62,938 bases of DNA from Gammaproteobacteria bacterium (GTDB lineage: Bacteria > Pseudomonadota > Gammaproteobacteria > Eutrophobiales > Eutrophobiaceae): contig JAJDUB010000026.1 in the NCBI GenBank assembly GCA_022826885.1, positions 1-62,938 on the forward strand, given 5' to 3'. Under the pieces are notes generated by a model. It was not told where the DNA came from and did no database searches. It saw only the letters and a list, made by a program, of their open reading frames with translations. Every line of letters begins with the position of its first letter. Position 1 is the first letter of the stretch. The translations under genes were made by a program, and so were the position numbers. This document shows positions 1 through 10,016 of this stretch, piece after piece.

Positions 1-502
1 GCGCCTGACCGAGATCTGGGAGGCGCTGCCGTTCCTGTACGTGCTGATCCTGCTGGGATCCGTGTACGGACGCAGCTTTGTCCTGTTGCTGGTAGTGTAC
101 GGCCTGTTCAACTGGATAGGCATCTCCTATTACATGCGCGCCGAATTCCTGCGCCTGCGCAACCAGCAGTTCGTCGAGGCCGCCCAGTGCCTGGGCCTGC
201 CGGACCGGAAGATACTGTTCCGGCACATCCTGCCCAACGCGCTGGTGCCGCTGACCACGTTCTTCCCGTTTTCCCTGGTCGGCGCCATCGGTACGCTAGC
301 GGCGCTGGATTACCTCGGCTTCGGACTGCCGCCGCCCACCGCAAGCTGGGGCCAGTTGCTGGCCCAGGCCCAGGGACAGGCCTACTGGTGGCTGATCCTG
401 TACCCCAGCCTGGCCCTGTTCCTGGTCATCCTCCTGTGCGTCTTTATCGGCGAGGGCGTGCGCAACGCCTTTGACCCCAGAAAATTTACCCGGCTCGAAT
501 GA
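1..502 (+). CDS. yejE: ABC peptide transporter inner-membrane permease, YejE-like, 5'-truncated by window edge
   Basis: The reading frame is open from base 2, so the gene begins upstream; 166 residues are visible. It shows the C-terminal half of a binding-protein-dependent permease: several hydrophobic membrane spans and the EAA loop that docks on the ATPase (QFVEAAQCLGLPDRK, then HILPNALVP). The end (FIGEGVRNAFDPRKF) resembles YejE of the microcin C/peptide importer YejABEF. Its stop overlaps the start of the ATPase gene in an ATGA, so the two are translationally coupled. The assignment to YejE rather than OppC rests on this C-terminus and on the fused double ATPase that follows; yejA and yejB would lie outside the window. 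Confidence 0.88.
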   Translation, partial: RLTEIWEALPFLYVLILLGSVYGRSFVLLLVVYGLFNWIGISYYMRAEFLRLRNQQFVEAAQCLGLPDRKILFRHILPNALVPLTTFFPFSLVGAIGTLAALDYLGFGLPPPTASWGQLLAQAQGQAYWWLILYPSLALFLVILLCVFIGEGVRNAFDPRKFTRLE

Positions 503-2175
503 TCAGGACTACGGAAAAACTGCTGTCAGTCAACGACCTCACGGTGCATTTCGACACCGATGAAGGCGTTGTCGAGGCCGTGAATGACGTCAGTCTCGAC
601 ATCCGGCCCGGTGAGATCGTCGGCCTGGTGGGCGAGTCCGGTTCCGGCAAGACCGTAACCGCGCAAAGCATCCTGCGCCTGGTGCCGCGCCCGCCTGCCC
701 GCTTCGTAGGGGGCTCGGCCGTCTTCAACGGCGAAGACCTGCTGACCCTGCCCATCGAGCGCCTGAGGCGCATCCGCGGCGCCGGGATCAGCATGATCTT
801 CCAGGAACCCATGACCGCCCTGTCGCCCCTGCACAGGGTCGGGCGGCAACTCAGCGAGATGCTGCGCTTCCATACCAGCCTGGACCCGGAAGCGGCCTGG
901 AAATTCGGCGTGGAATGGCTGGACAAGGTGGGCTTGCCCGAGCCGGAGCAGCGGATGTCGTTCTACCCCCATCACCTGTCCGGCGGCATGCGCCAGCGCG
1001 TCATGATCGCCATGGCCCTGATGCTGAAACCCCGTCTCATCATCGCAGACGAACCCTCGACCGCCCTGGACGTGACGGTGCAGGCGCAGATCTTCAGGCT
1101 GCTGATGCGCATGAAGGAAGAAGACACCTCCATGCTGCTGATTACCCACGACCTGGCGGTAGTCTGGGAGGTGTGCGACCGTATTTACGTCATGAAGGAC
1201 TCCCGGCTGGTCGAACGCGGGGATATCGAACCCATCTTCAGGGAACCTGCCCATGACTATACCCGATCGCTGCTGCGCGCGGTGCCGCGGCTGTACGAGA
1301 CCGGGGACAGTGCGCGCAGGCCGGAAACCGGCGCAAGGCAGGCAACCATGGGCAGGAACGGATTATTACAGGTTAAAAACCTGCGGGTCTGGTTCCCGGT
1401 GAAAAAAGGCCTGTTCGCGCGCACTACCGGCCACGTCAAGGCCGTGGACGATATCGACCTGGCCATTGCCGGGGGGACGACGGTGGGCCTGGTGGGCGAA
1501 TCCGGCTCGGGGAAGACCACCCTGGGACGCGCCGTCATCGGCCTGCAGGCCATCAATGACGGCAGCATCGTGTTTGAAGACGCGGAGATAGGCGGGCTCA
1601 ACAAACGCCGCTTGAAACCCTGGCGGCGCAACCTGCAGATGATCTTCCAGGACCCTTATTCTTCGCTGAACCCGCGCATGACGGTCATGGATATCCTGAC
1701 CGAAGGACTGCAGGAGCACGGTCTGCTCGACATGCCGAAACGGGACAAGGCCGTGCAACTGCTGGAAGAAGTGGAGCTCAGGGCGGACATGGCCAACCGC
1801 TACCCGTTCGAGTTCTCCGGGGGCGAGCGCCAGCGCATCAGTATTGCCAGGGCGCTGTCGCTGGAACCGAAGTTCATCGTCTGCGACGAGGCCGTCAGCG
1901 CCCTGGACGTGACCATACAGGCGCAGATCATCGAACTGCTGCGCCGGTTGCAGGCGCGCTACGGCATCGCCTACCTGTTCATTTCCCACGACCTGAGTGT
2001 CGTCAGGCAACTGTCCGGGCAGATACTGGTGATGCACCAGGGCAAAATCGTGGAGCGCGGCAGGACGGATGACGTCATCTTCAACCCGCAGCACGAATAT
2101 ACAAGGACGCTGCTGGACGCTGTCCCCGTCCCCGGCGACCTGGAACGGCGCAGGCGCATGCGAACCGCAAAATGA
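499..2175 (+). CDS. yejF: Duplicated ABC transporter ATPase, YejF-like
   Basis: This 558-residue protein carries two complete ABC ATPase domains and should energise the peptide permeases on the cytoplasmic face. Domain 1 has Walker A GESGSGKT at residues 45-52, signature LSGGMRQR and Walker [13 protein letters not shown]. Domain 2, from about residue 290, has a second GESGSGKT, signature FSGGERQR and Walker [13 protein letters not shown]. Each half ends with the oligopeptide-binding extension typical of Opp/Dpp ATPases. One polypeptide replacing separate D and F subunits is the YejF arrangement. It starts in the stop of the permease and its own stop overlaps the next start (ATGA at 2172). It may serve both the upstream YejE-type permease and the OppB/OppC pair downstream. 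Confidence 0.95.
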   Translation: MIRTTEKLLSVNDLTVHFDTDEGVVEAVNDVSLDIRPGEIVGLVGESGSGKTVTAQSILRLVPRPPARFVGGSAVFNGEDLLTLPIERLRRIRGAGISMIFQEPMTALSPLHRVGRQLSEMLRFHTSLDPEAAWKFGVEWLDKVGLPEPEQRMSFYPHHLSGGMRQRVMIAMALMLKPRLIIADEPSTALDVTVQAQIFRLLMRMKEEDTSMLLITHDLAVVWEVCDRIYVMKDSRLVERGDIEPIFREPAHDYTRSLLRAVPRLYETGDSARRPETGARQATMGRNGLLQVKNLRVWFPVKKGLFARTTGHVKAVDDIDLAIAGGTTVGLVGESGSGKTTLGRAVIGLQAINDGSIVFEDAEIGGLNKRRLKPWRRNLQMIFQDPYSSLNPRMTVMDILTEGLQEHGLLDMPKRDKAVQLLEEVELRADMANRYPFEFSGGERQRISIARALSLEPKFIVCDEAVSALDVTIQAQIIELLRRLQARYGIAYLFISHDLSVVRQLSGQILVMHQGKIVERGRTDDVIFNPQHEYTRTLLDAVPVPGDLERRRRMRTAK

Positions 2176-3863
2176 TCAGATTGCAAGGTCTTACATCCCG
2201 GGGTCAGAGTAAGAAATTCGCCAGAATTTTTACTCTGACCCCATATATCTTTCGTAACCCCATTCTCCCCGCACTGTTTTTATTCATCGCCTCCTGCGGC
2301 TTCAACCACGAGACCAACGTCGAGAGCGGCACGCGCCAGGGGATACTACACGTCGGCAACGGCGACGAACCGCGGGAGCTCGATCCCCATGTCGTCACCG
2401 GCAGTATCGAACATAACCTGTGCATGGCGCTGCTGGAAGGATTGCTGGACCGTGACCCGGAAAGCCTGGATATCGTTCCCGGCGTAGCCCGCGCCTGGGA
2501 GGTGAGCGAAGACGGCAGGACCTACCGGTTCCACCTGCGTGAGGACGCCAGGTGGTCCAACGGCGACCCGGTAACGGCCGCGGACTTTGTTTACTCGTGG
2601 CGCCGGGCGTTGCTGCCTGCCCTGGGCAACAACTATGCCTATATGCTGTTTTACATCAGGAACGCGGAACGCTTCCACCGGGGGGAGATAACGGATTTCA
2701 ACAAGGTGGGCGTGAAGGCGCCCGACGACCTGACCCTGGTGGTCGAACTGGACAACCCGACGCCTTTTTTCCTGCAATTGCTGACTCACATGAGCTACTT
2801 CCCCGTGCACCAGGCGACCATAGAAGCGTTCGGCGCGCCGGACGAGCGCGGCACCCGCTGGACCCGCCCGGGGAACCACGTGGGCAACGGCCCGTTCAAA
2901 CTCAAGGAATGGGTGCTGAACCGCAGCATCGTCGTGGAAAAGAACGGGCACTACTGGGATGCCGGGCGCGTGAAACTCAACCGGATAGTGTTCTACCCGA
3001 TCCAGAATGCCACCACGGAAGAGCGCATGTTCCGCGCCGGCCAGTTGCATATCACGGGCACCACGCCGCTGGACAAGGTGGAATACTACCGGCAGGAACG
3101 GCCGGAAGTCCTGAAACTGTTTCCTTTCTTCTCCACCTATTACTACCTGTTCAACACGGGCGCCTCGCCGCTCGACCAGGTAAAGGTAAGGCAGGCCCTG
3201 GCCATGTCCATTGACCGGCAACAGATTGTGGAAAAAATCACCAGGGCGGGTGAGATTCCGGCGTTCAGTTACACCCCGCCGGAAGTGAACGGCTACCGCG
3301 CCGAACCCGGTTTCAGCTACGACGTCGAGCGGGCCGGGGCGCTGCTGGCCGAGGCCGGTTATCCCGGCGGTGCGGGATTTCCTCCCCTTGAACTGATGTA
3401 CAACACCTCCGAAGGCCACCGCCGCATCGCGATCGCGATACAGCAGATGTGGAAAACCGCCCTGAATATCGACGTGACGCTGGTGAACCAGGACTGGAAG
3501 GTTTACCTGGATAAACGCGATGCCCGGGACTACCAGGTGGCGCGGGCCGGCTGGATCGGCGATTACCTGGATCCCAATACATTCCTGGACATGTACACAT
3601 CGAACAGCGGCAATAACGATACCGGGTGGTCGAACCTTCGCTATGACACCCTGATAGCGCAGGCCGGCGAGACGACGGACCGGGAGCGGCGTTTCGCCCT
3701 GTTCAGGGAAGCCGAGTCCGTCCTGATGACGGACCTGCCTATCATGCCCATCTACACCTACATGAGCAAGGCACTGGTCTCCCCGGACGTACGCGGCTGG
3801 TATCCGAACATACTGGATATCCACCCGTACAAGTATATCTCCCTGGTTCAATCCACAGATTAA
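2172..3863 (+). CDS. oppA: Periplasmic oligopeptide-binding lipoprotein, OppA-like
   Basis: A 563-residue solute-binding protein of the SBP_bac_5 (OppA/MppA) family. After a hydrophobic stretch (PILPALFLFIASC) comes a lipobox with Cys at about residue 42, so the mature protein is probably a lipoprotein. Family signatures follow: EPRELDPHVVTG, then the ARWSNGDPVTAADFVYSWRR region. The start at 2172 is coupled to yejF by an ATGA overlap. Oddly, bases 2200-2242 of the reading frame are a full copy of the 43-bp GGGGTCAGAGTAA palindrome, so residues about 10-24 (GQSKKFARIFTLTP) are repeat-encoded and form the positively charged n-region of the signal peptide. An alternative non-ATG start inside or after the repeat cannot be excluded. 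The next permease start directly follows. Confidence 0.9.
   Translation: MIRLQGLTSRGQSKKFARIFTLTPYIFRNPILPALFLFIASCGFNHETNVESGTRQGILHVGNGDEPRELDPHVVTGSIEHNLCMALLEGLLDRDPESLDIVPGVARAWEVSEDGRTYRFHLREDARWSNGDPVTAADFVYSWRRALLPALGNNYAYMLFYIRNAERFHRGEITDFNKVGVKAPDDLTLVVELDNPTPFFLQLLTHMSYFPVHQATIEAFGAPDERGTRWTRPGNHVGNGPFKLKEWVLNRSIVVEKNGHYWDAGRVKLNRIVFYPIQNATTEERMFRAGQLHITGTTPLDKVEYYRQERPEVLKLFPFFSTYYYLFNTGASPLDQVKVRQALAMSIDRQQIVEKITRAGEIPAFSYTPPEVNGYRAEPGFSYDVERAGALLAEAGYPGGAGFPPLELMYNTSEGHRRIAIAIQQMWKTALNIDVTLVNQDWKVYLDKRDARDYQVARAGWIGDYLDPNTFLDMYTSNSGNNDTGWSNLRYDTLIAQAGETTDRERRFALFREAESVLMTDLPIMPIYTYMSKALVSPDVRGWYPNILDIHPYKYISLVQSTD
2200..2242. repeat. 43-bp palindromic repeat, copy A (inside oppA coding region)
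   Basis: GGGGTCAGAGTAA arm, short centre, TTACTCTGACCCC arm. This copy lies within the 5' end of the oppA-like frame and is translated in it. It is a slightly degenerate copy (AAGAAATTCGCCAG in the centre). Confidence 0.95.
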
Positions 3864-4795
3864 TGCTTAGATTCATTTTCAGGCGCCTCCTCCAGGCCAT
3901 CCCGGTACTGCTTGCGGTCAGCGTTATCACCTTCCTGCTGATCCATGCGGCGCCCGGCGGGCCGTTTGCCGAGGAGAAGGCGGTGCCGCCGGAAGTACTC
4001 AAACACCTGAATGAGCGCTACAAGCTGGACCAGCCCATTCATATCCAGTTCTATGACTACATCAGTCATGCCGTGCGCGGCGACCTGGGACCTTCCTTCA
4101 AGTATCCAGGCAGGTCGGTGAACGAGATCATCGCCGCCGGCTTCCCCGTAACCCTGGAACTGGGTTGTTACGCCCTGCTGTTCGCGCTGCTCATCGGCAT
4201 CGGCAGCGGCGTCTGCGCCGCCCTGAGTCCCAACACCTGGCGGGATTACCTCCCCATGATGTTCGCCACTATCGGCATCTGCCTGCCCGCGTACGTACTG
4301 GGGCCGTTTCTGGTACTGGTGTTCGGCATCTGGCTGGAATGGCTGCCCGTGGCCGGCTGGGAGCTGATACCGGGGGATAAAATCCTGCCGTCCATTACCC
4401 TGGGGTCCGTGTATGCCGCCTATGTCGCCCGGCTGAGCCGGGGCGGCATGCTGGAAACCCTGTCCCGGGACTTTATCCGCACCGCCCGGGCCAAGGGTAT
4501 GCCGGAAGCGGTTATCATCTTCCGGCACGCCATGCGGGTCGGCCTGCTGCCGGTGGTGTCTTTCCTGGGTCCGGCGCTGGCGGGGTTATTGAGCGGTTCG
4601 TTCGTGGTCGAAACCATTTTCCAGGTACCCGGCCTCGGCCGGTATTTCGTACAGGGCGCATTCAACCGTGATTACACCCTGATCCTGGGCACCACCCTGC
4701 TGTTTGCGTCCCTGATCATCGTGTTCAACCTCATTGCCGACATAATGCTTGCCTGGCTGGACCCCAAGGTACGGCATGAGACCATCAATGGTTGA
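3863..4795 (+). CDS. oppB: Peptide ABC transporter permease, OppB-like
   Basis: A 310-residue membrane protein with the classic OppB/DppB start (MLRFIFRRLLQAIPVLLAVS) followed by FLLIHAAPGGPF. About six membrane spans can be drawn, and the cytoplasmic EAA loop is present near the middle (DFIRTARAKGMPEAVIIFRH). It forms the transmembrane channel with OppC and is powered by the upstream double ATPase. The start is one base from the oppA stop context, and its 3' end overlaps the oppC start region, so the group is one operon. YejB is the same family; the OppA-type binding protein next to it favours the Opp name. Confidence 0.93.
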   Translation: MLRFIFRRLLQAIPVLLAVSVITFLLIHAAPGGPFAEEKAVPPEVLKHLNERYKLDQPIHIQFYDYISHAVRGDLGPSFKYPGRSVNEIIAAGFPVTLELGCYALLFALLIGIGSGVCAALSPNTWRDYLPMMFATIGICLPAYVLGPFLVLVFGIWLEWLPVAGWELIPGDKILPSITLGSVYAAYVARLSRGGMLETLSRDFIRTARAKGMPEAVIIFRHAMRVGLLPVVSFLGPALAGLLSGSFVVETIFQVPGLGRYFVQGAFNRDYTLILGTTLLFASLIIVFNLIADIMLAWLDPKVRHETING

Positions 4796-5645
4796 CAGGC
4801 TGGATTCAATCAGCGTATCGCCCCGCCAGGACGCCTGGCGCAGGCTGAAGAAGAACAGACCCGCCATGTTCGGACTGTTCGTGCTGGCGGCCCTCGTCAC
4901 GCTTTCCATCCTGGCGCCCTGGATTACCCCGTATTCCTACGCGGAACAGAACCTGGAACTGGGGCCCAGTGCGCCATCATCGGCACACTGGATGGGCAGC
5001 GACCTGTTCGGCCGCGACCTCCTCACCAGGATGCTGTACGGCAGCCGCATCTCACTGGCGGTGGGCTTCATCGCCACCGCGGTTGCACTGCTCATCGGGG
5101 TGACCTGGGGCGCCCTGGCCGGTTATCTGGGAGGGCGTATCGACGCGTTGATGATGCGCGCAGTGGACGTGCTGTATGCCCTGCCCTTCACCATCTTCAT
5201 CATCCTGCTGATGGTCGTGTTCGGTAACAACATCATCCTGTTGTTCCTGGCTATCGGCGCGGTGGAATGGCTGACCATGGCGCGCATCGTACGCGGCCAG
5301 GTGCTGCATGTGAAACAGCAGGATTTTGTCGAGGCGGCCGTCAGCCTCGGGCTTACCCGTTTGCAGATCATCACCAGGCACGTCATACCCAACGTGATGG
5401 GACCCGTGATCGTGTACGCCACCCTGACCGTTCCCAATGTCATCCTGCTGGAATCATTCCTCAGCTTCCTGGGCCTGGGAATTCAACCGCCGCAAAGTTC
5501 CTGGGGACTGCTGATCTCATACGGCGTGGAAACCATGGAGGAATACCCCTGGCTGCTCATCTACCCGGCGGCGCTACTGTCACTGACGCTGTTCTCCCTG
5601 AACTTCCTGGGCGACGGCCTGCGCGATGCTTTAAGTGAAAGGTAA
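4776..5645 (+). CDS. oppC: Peptide ABC transporter permease, OppC-like
   Basis: The second permease of the pair. An N-terminal span (FGLFVLAALVTLSILAPWIT) is followed by the OppC/DppC hallmark HWMGSDLFGRDLLTRMLYGSR and by the EAA loop DFVEAAVSLGLTRLQIITRH. The longest open frame begins at 4749 inside oppB; I chose ATG 4776, with ATG 4788 as an equally plausible start (overlap with oppB either way), giving about 285-289 residues. It closes the transporter operon; a tandem set of palindromic repeats begins 8 bases after the stop and may stabilise or end the transcript. Confidence 0.9.
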   Translation: MRPSMVDRLDSISVSPRQDAWRRLKKNRPAMFGLFVLAALVTLSILAPWITPYSYAEQNLELGPSAPSSAHWMGSDLFGRDLLTRMLYGSRISLAVGFIATAVALLIGVTWGALAGYLGGRIDALMMRAVDVLYALPFTIFIILLMVVFGNNIILLFLAIGAVEWLTMARIVRGQVLHVKQQDFVEAAVSLGLTRLQIITRHVIPNVMGPVIVYATLTVPNVILLESFLSFLGLGIQPPQSSWGLLISYGVETMEEYPWLLIYPAALLSLTLFSLNFLGDGLRDALSER

Positions 5646-5652
5646 AATATTT

Positions 5653-5725
5653 GGGGTCAGAGTAAAATTTCTGATAGCTTCGGGGGTCAGAGTAAGAATT
5701 TCGTCAGAAATTTTACTCTGACCCC
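5653..5725. repeat. 43-bp palindromic repeat, copy B: inverted half-copy plus full copy
   Basis: Bases 5653-5674 are an exact reverse complement of the right arm of the repeat; 5683-5725 is a complete copy. The two sit head to head, 9 bases apart, in the oppC-fabI gap. This paired inverted arrangement is like BIMEs made of REP sequences. Confidence 0.95.
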
Positions 5726-5732
5726 AAATATC

Positions 5733-5765
5733 ATCTGCGTAACCTGCGGATATGTTTACGCGGAT
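5733..5765. repeat. Degenerate copy of the ATCTGCGTAATCTGCGGAT repeat
   Basis: ATCTGCGTAACCTGCGGAT differs by one base from the arm of the perfect inverted repeat at 34667-34819; TTTACGCGGAT follows. Lies 5' of fabI. Confidence 0.6.
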
Positions 5766-5827
5766 GTACAAATAAAGTCCTGCATGGCAGAATATTTCCA
5801 TGTACGCCGGGAGAATAAGAGAAAAAT

Positions 5828-6613
5828 ATGGGTCTGTTGACGGGTAAACGCGCACTCATTGTGGGGGTTGCAAGCAATCGTTCGATTGCCTGGGGGATAG
5901 CCCAGGCGATGCACCGGGAAGGGGCTGAACTGGCCTATACCTACCAGAATGAAAAGCTGCAGGGGCGGGTCGAGAAATTTGCCGGGGAGACGGGGTCGGA
6001 TATCACGCTGCCCTGCGACGTATCCGTAGATGAGGAAATCAGCGACGTATTCACCCGCCTCAATGAACACTGGCCGCACCTGGATATCCTGGTCCATTCC
6101 GTCGCATTCGCGGACCGGGAGCTGCTGGAAGGCGATTACCTGGGCAGCATCACCCGGGAAGGTTTTCTCAGGGCACAGGATATCAGCGCCTACAGTTTCG
6201 CCGCGCTGGGCAAGGCCGCGCGCCCGCTGATGCAGGGCCGCAATGGCGCCATGCTGACCCTGACCTATATCGGTTCGGTCAGGGCCATGCCCAATTACAA
6301 CATGATGGGGATAGCCAAGGCCAGTCTCGAAGCCAATGTGCGCTATATGGCCGCCGACCTCGGTCCGGAAGGAACCCGCGTCAATGCCATTTCGGCAGGA
6401 CCTATCAGGACGCTGGCCGCATCAGGCATCAAGGGATTAAGGGGTTTCCTGAATCACGTCGAAAAGGTTTCCCCCCTGCGCAGGAACGTCACCATTGAAG
6501 AAGTCGGCAATGTGGCTGCATTCCTCTGTTCCGATTACGCCTCTGCCGTTACCGGAGAGATTACCTATGTCGATTGCGGCTATAATACAGTCGGCAGTGA
6601 AGGGCAGGAATAG
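5828..6613 (+). CDS. fabI: Enoyl-[acyl-carrier-protein] reductase (NADH)
   Basis: A 261-residue short-chain dehydrogenase of the FabI type, which carries out the last reduction of each fatty-acid elongation cycle. The N-terminal nucleotide site is [20 protein letters not shown], lacking the usual TGxxxGxG and typical of FabI. The active-site set is in place: Tyr147, Tyr157 and Lys164 ([16 protein letters not shown]), followed by [15 protein letters not shown], the flexible substrate-binding region targeted by triclosan. Length matches E. coli FabI (262). A purine-rich GGGAGAATAAGAG precedes the ATG. As I recall, ppiD-fabI-yej order is conserved in Pseudomonas; here a symporter separates fabI from ppiD. 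Confidence 0.98.
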   Translation: MGLLTGKRALIVGVASNRSIAWGIAQAMHREGAELAYTYQNEKLQGRVEKFAGETGSDITLPCDVSVDEEISDVFTRLNEHWPHLDILVHSVAFADRELLEGDYLGSITREGFLRAQDISAYSFAALGKAARPLMQGRNGAMLTLTYIGSVRAMPNYNMMGIAKASLEANVRYMAADLGPEGTRVNAISAGPIRTLAASGIKGLRGFLNHVEKVSPLRRNVTIEEVGNVAAFLCSDYASAVTGEITYVDCGYNTVGSEGQE

Positions 6614-6680
6614 CTCCTGACAGGCGCTGCAATGTTGCAGGTTACTTTAAACACAACCAACACTTAAGGATTTCCCTACC

Positions 6681-7886
6681 ATGCATAATAACAACTGGTT
6701 GTTATGGGCTCTGCTCGTTGCCGCCATTGCCGGCATTTTCTGCGGCTGGTTCTTCGGTCACTCGATGCTTGCTATTGAATGGGTGGGAGAGTTGTTCCTG
6801 GATGCCCTGAAAATGGTCATCATCCCGCTCATCGTCGCCGCGGTCATCAGCGGTATCGCTTCCCTGGGCGGGGCTTCAGGCGGACTGAAACGGCTGGGCG
6901 GGCTGACCGTGGGGTATTATTTCTGTACTACCGCCATCGCGGTCCTGCTGGGGTTGATTATTGTGAATATCATTCAACCCGGCGCCGGTATCACCGAAGT
7001 GAGCCAGGTGGTTCCGGACCGTGTCAGCGGCAAGGAAGAGACCGGGTTCGTGGAGATCATCCGTTCGCTGATAGGAGATAATATCGTTGCCTCGGCGGCT
7101 GAAACCAAGCTGCTGGAAGTGATCGTGTTTTCCATCCTGTTTGCCGCGGCCCTGACTACAGTCGGAGAACGGGGGAAGCCCCTGGTCGCTTTTTTCGAGG
7201 GCATGAATGATGTGATGATAAAAATCGTCGTATGGATCATGTATTTCGCCCCTATCGGTATATTTGCCCTGATTTCATCAAAGCTGGGTGATAGTGGCGG
7301 CGGCGAACATTTCTGGCGGGAAATCCTGGGAGTCGGTAAATACATGCTGACGGTCATCATCGGCCTGACCATGCATTTTTTCGTCCTGATGACTATCCTG
7401 CTCATCGTCAGCCGGCGCGGGCGCCAGTTCATCGCAACAATGTCCAAGGCCCTGATAACGGCATTCGGCACCGCCAGTTCAACGGCAACCCTGCCCCTGA
7501 CGATGGAATGCGCCCTCGAGGCGAACGTGGATAAGCGCGCGGTCAAATTCGTCCTGCCCCTGGGCTCCACGGTGAATATGGACGGCACCGCGCTGTACGA
7601 GGCGGTAGCCGTTATGTTTATCGCCCAGGCATACGGGATTTACATGACTCCAACGGACCAGGTCGTTATATTTATCACTGCAACCCTGGCGGCGATCGGC
7701 GCTGCGGGGATACCGGAGGCCGGCCTGGTCACCATGGTAATCGTGCTTACGGCCGTTGGATTGCCCATGGAAGGCATCGGCCTGCTACTGGCTGTGGACT
7801 GGTTCCTGGATCGGCTGAGGACAACGGTTAACGTCTGGGGCGACAGCGTGGGTTCGACAGTAATAGAGAGAATCTGTTTCCGTTAG
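6681..7886 (+). CDS. Dicarboxylate/amino acid:cation symporter (DAACS family)
   Basis: A 401-residue membrane protein of the GltP/DctA/SdcS family that imports acidic amino acids or C4-dicarboxylates with Na+ or H+. Hairpin-loop motifs are clear: serine-rich AFGTASSTATLP at 261-272 and the cation-site NMDGT at 299-303, then AAIGAAGIPEAGLV. These are core transport residues, so the protein is probably active; glutamate against dicarboxylate cannot be told from sequence reading. AAGGA lies 11 bases before the ATG. Its stop overlaps the convergent ppiD stop by three bases, so there is no room for a separate terminator. Confidence 0.94.
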   Translation: MHNNNWLLWALLVAAIAGIFCGWFFGHSMLAIEWVGELFLDALKMVIIPLIVAAVISGIASLGGASGGLKRLGGLTVGYYFCTTAIAVLLGLIIVNIIQPGAGITEVSQVVPDRVSGKEETGFVEIIRSLIGDNIVASAAETKLLEVIVFSILFAAALTTVGERGKPLVAFFEGMNDVMIKIVVWIMYFAPIGIFALISSKLGDSGGGEHFWREILGVGKYMLTVIIGLTMHFFVLMTILLIVSRRGRQFIATMSKALITAFGTASSTATLPLTMECALEANVDKRAVKFVLPLGSTVNMDGTALYEAVAVMFIAQAYGIYMTPTDQVVIFITATLAAIGAAGIPEAGLVTMVIVLTAVGLPMEGIGLLLAVDWFLDRLRTTVNVWGDSVGSTVIERICFR

Positions 7887-9787
7887 AGGGAGTCCTCGTA
7901 AACCGTTATATCTGCGTACGTTTGCAGGTTTTCGTTGAAGCCCGCCCATGCCGAAACAGAATGGGCCTGCAGTAGTTGTCTCCTTACCGCGTTGAGTTCT
8001 TCATTTTCCATATTATCCGGGTCTGCCCTGGCCACTGAATGGATTATGACCACCGCATAATCTCCGGTCCCCAGGGAAATGCCGTTATAGGCAGGCTGGC
8101 CCGTTTCCGGAACGCCTGCCCTGAACGCCGCTCGCAATACGGCCCGGTTGAGGGTTTCATCATCCTGGGTGATACCTGAAGCAGTCAGCCAGTTGAGGGA
8201 AAATTCTCCGGCCAGTTCCTGTTTCGATTTCCCCTGCCGTAACTGTTCAAGGACCGTCTCCCCCTTATCCCTGGTCCGGTCCCTGGCCTGTTCAAACTTC
8301 AGGCGCGTAATAATCTCTTCACGCACGTCATCAAGATGCGTTTTAAAGCTGGTCAGGTGGTCCAGGACCCGTAACACCATGTAACGGTCGTTATCCAGTT
8401 CAAGGAGTTCGCTGTTGTTTCCCTCCAGCAGCACTTCGTCACTGAATGCCGCTGAAATCACGCCCGGTTCGGAGACAATACCGGCGCCGGGGTCCTCCCG
8501 GCTCAGGTAATCGCTGGTCTGTATATCCAGCCCCAATTCTTCCGCGGCCACTTCAAGGGTATCGGGACTTTCATAAGTCAGCGCCGCCAACCGGTCCGTC
8601 AGTTCATATAATTGTTGCGCGGCCTTTTCCTGGCGCAGGTCCTGCTCCACTTCTTCACGAATGGAATCCAGGGTGGCTTCAGTTCCTCCCTGGATTTCAT
8701 CCACTGCCATGATGTGAAATCCGAGACCGGACTGTATCGGTTCACTGCTCTCTCCGGCACCCATGGCAAAGACTACATCATCGACTTCCGGTTCCATTGC
8801 GCCTTTTGTGAGGAAGCCGAATTCGCTGAACTCAATAGCGTCTTCATGCCGTCCCGAATGATTTACCACTATATCTTCCCAATCCTGGCCCTGCCTGACC
8901 CGTTCATACAACTCGCCGGCTTTCGCCTTCATCTCGTCTACGGTTTCCTCCGATGGTTCCTCGGGCAGCTTCACCAGGATCTGTTTTACCTTGCGGGTTT
9001 CCTCTACTTCATAATTTTGCCTGTTTTCATCAAACCAGGTTTCAAGCTCCCCATCTTCCAAATACACCTCTTCCGCTATCCTGGCGAGGGACAAAACCAG
9101 GTAGGCGAGCCTGACCCTTTCCGGTTCCATGAAGCGGCCTTCCTGGTCGTAATAGGACTGAATCTCCTCGTCTGCCGGCTCTATGGTCTCCTTCAGTTCA
9201 TCGGAGGACAGCATGGCATAAGACAGGTCGCGGGTCTGGTACAGGATGCCCGAATAACCGGACATCTCCGGTTGCGTAACGAATTCCGTTGCAAACACCG
9301 CGTTGCGTAATTGTTCGACCGCCATATCCCGTTTTATCCTGGATAGAAAACCGGGGGGCGTCAAGCCGCTTTGACTTGCCGCCACTTCAAACATTGCCAT
9401 ATTGAACCCGTTATCGTCATTGAACGCGGGAACCTGCCGGATCAGTCGCCACGCTTCCTCGTCACCTACGTACAGCCCGGCTTTCTTCCCTGCCTGCACC
9501 AGCAACTCAACCTGTATCAGGTCTTCGGTCACCCGTTGTTTTATCAGGGGTTCCGTCCCCTCCATGACCGGCGCGCCCGAGATGGACTGCCATTGCGCGC
9601 GCATGTCCTGGTAGGCGCGCTGGAAATCCGCCAGTGTTATTTCCTCGCCATTCACCTCGATGGCGATTATCCCACCGCCCTGTTCAAAATAATAGTTGAT
9701 GCCCCAGAACGCGAAAGGAATGATCATGATGGTGAAAATAACAACGGCCAGCCAGCCCTTCACCTGATCCCTGATCATCTGTAACAT
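7883..9787 (-). CDS. ppiD: Periplasmic folding chaperone, SurA/PpiD family
   Basis: An inner-membrane-anchored periplasmic chaperone that helps newly exported proteins fold. One membrane span near the N-terminus (GWLAVVIFTIMIIPFAFWG) is followed by a SurA_N-type helical region and a parvulin-like domain (about residues 250-360, VEETRKVKQILVKLPEEP through SGLGFHIMAVDEIQ). I chose ATG 9787, with AGGAAA upstream, giving 634 residues as expected for PpiD; the open frame continues upstream to 9865 without family character. As I recall, ppiD normally follows lon and hupB; here it lies about 3.6 kb from lon and is convergent with a symporter gene. Confidence 0.93.
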   Translation of the reverse strand: MLQMIRDQVKGWLAVVIFTIMIIPFAFWGINYYFEQGGGIIAIEVNGEEITLADFQRAYQDMRAQWQSISGAPVMEGTEPLIKQRVTEDLIQVELLVQAGKKAGLYVGDEEAWRLIRQVPAFNDDNGFNMAMFEVAASQSGLTPPGFLSRIKRDMAVEQLRNAVFATEFVTQPEMSGYSGILYQTRDLSYAMLSSDELKETIEPADEEIQSYYDQEGRFMEPERVRLAYLVLSLARIAEEVYLEDGELETWFDENRQNYEVEETRKVKQILVKLPEEPSEETVDEMKAKAGELYERVRQGQDWEDIVVNHSGRHEDAIEFSEFGFLTKGAMEPEVDDVVFAMGAGESSEPIQSGLGFHIMAVDEIQGGTEATLDSIREEVEQDLRQEKAAQQLYELTDRLAALTYESPDTLEVAAEELGLDIQTSDYLSREDPGAGIVSEPGVISAAFSDEVLLEGNNSELLELDNDRYMVLRVLDHLTSFKTHLDDVREEIITRLKFEQARDRTRDKGETVLEQLRQGKSKQELAGEFSLNWLTASGITQDDETLNRAVLRAAFRAGVPETGQPAYNGISLGTGDYAVVIIHSVARADPDNMENEELNAVRRQLLQAHSVSAWAGFNENLQTYADITVYEDSL

Positions 9788-10016
9788 ATTGTGTTTCCTG
9801 AAGTTATCTGTGGTAAGTTCGTAACCTGGCGCACGCATGCGCCAATAACCAGATTGCGGGGGCAAAGGTTACGGGGAAACGCCGGACCTGTCAATCCATT
9901 ACCAACCCTGCCTTTATCACCGGTTGCTGTCATACTCGGAAGGTTTGGCTTATAATTACAAACTTCCGTGTGTCCGTCACTTATAACAACAATATAATCT
10001 GGAAAAGGCGCTCGCC

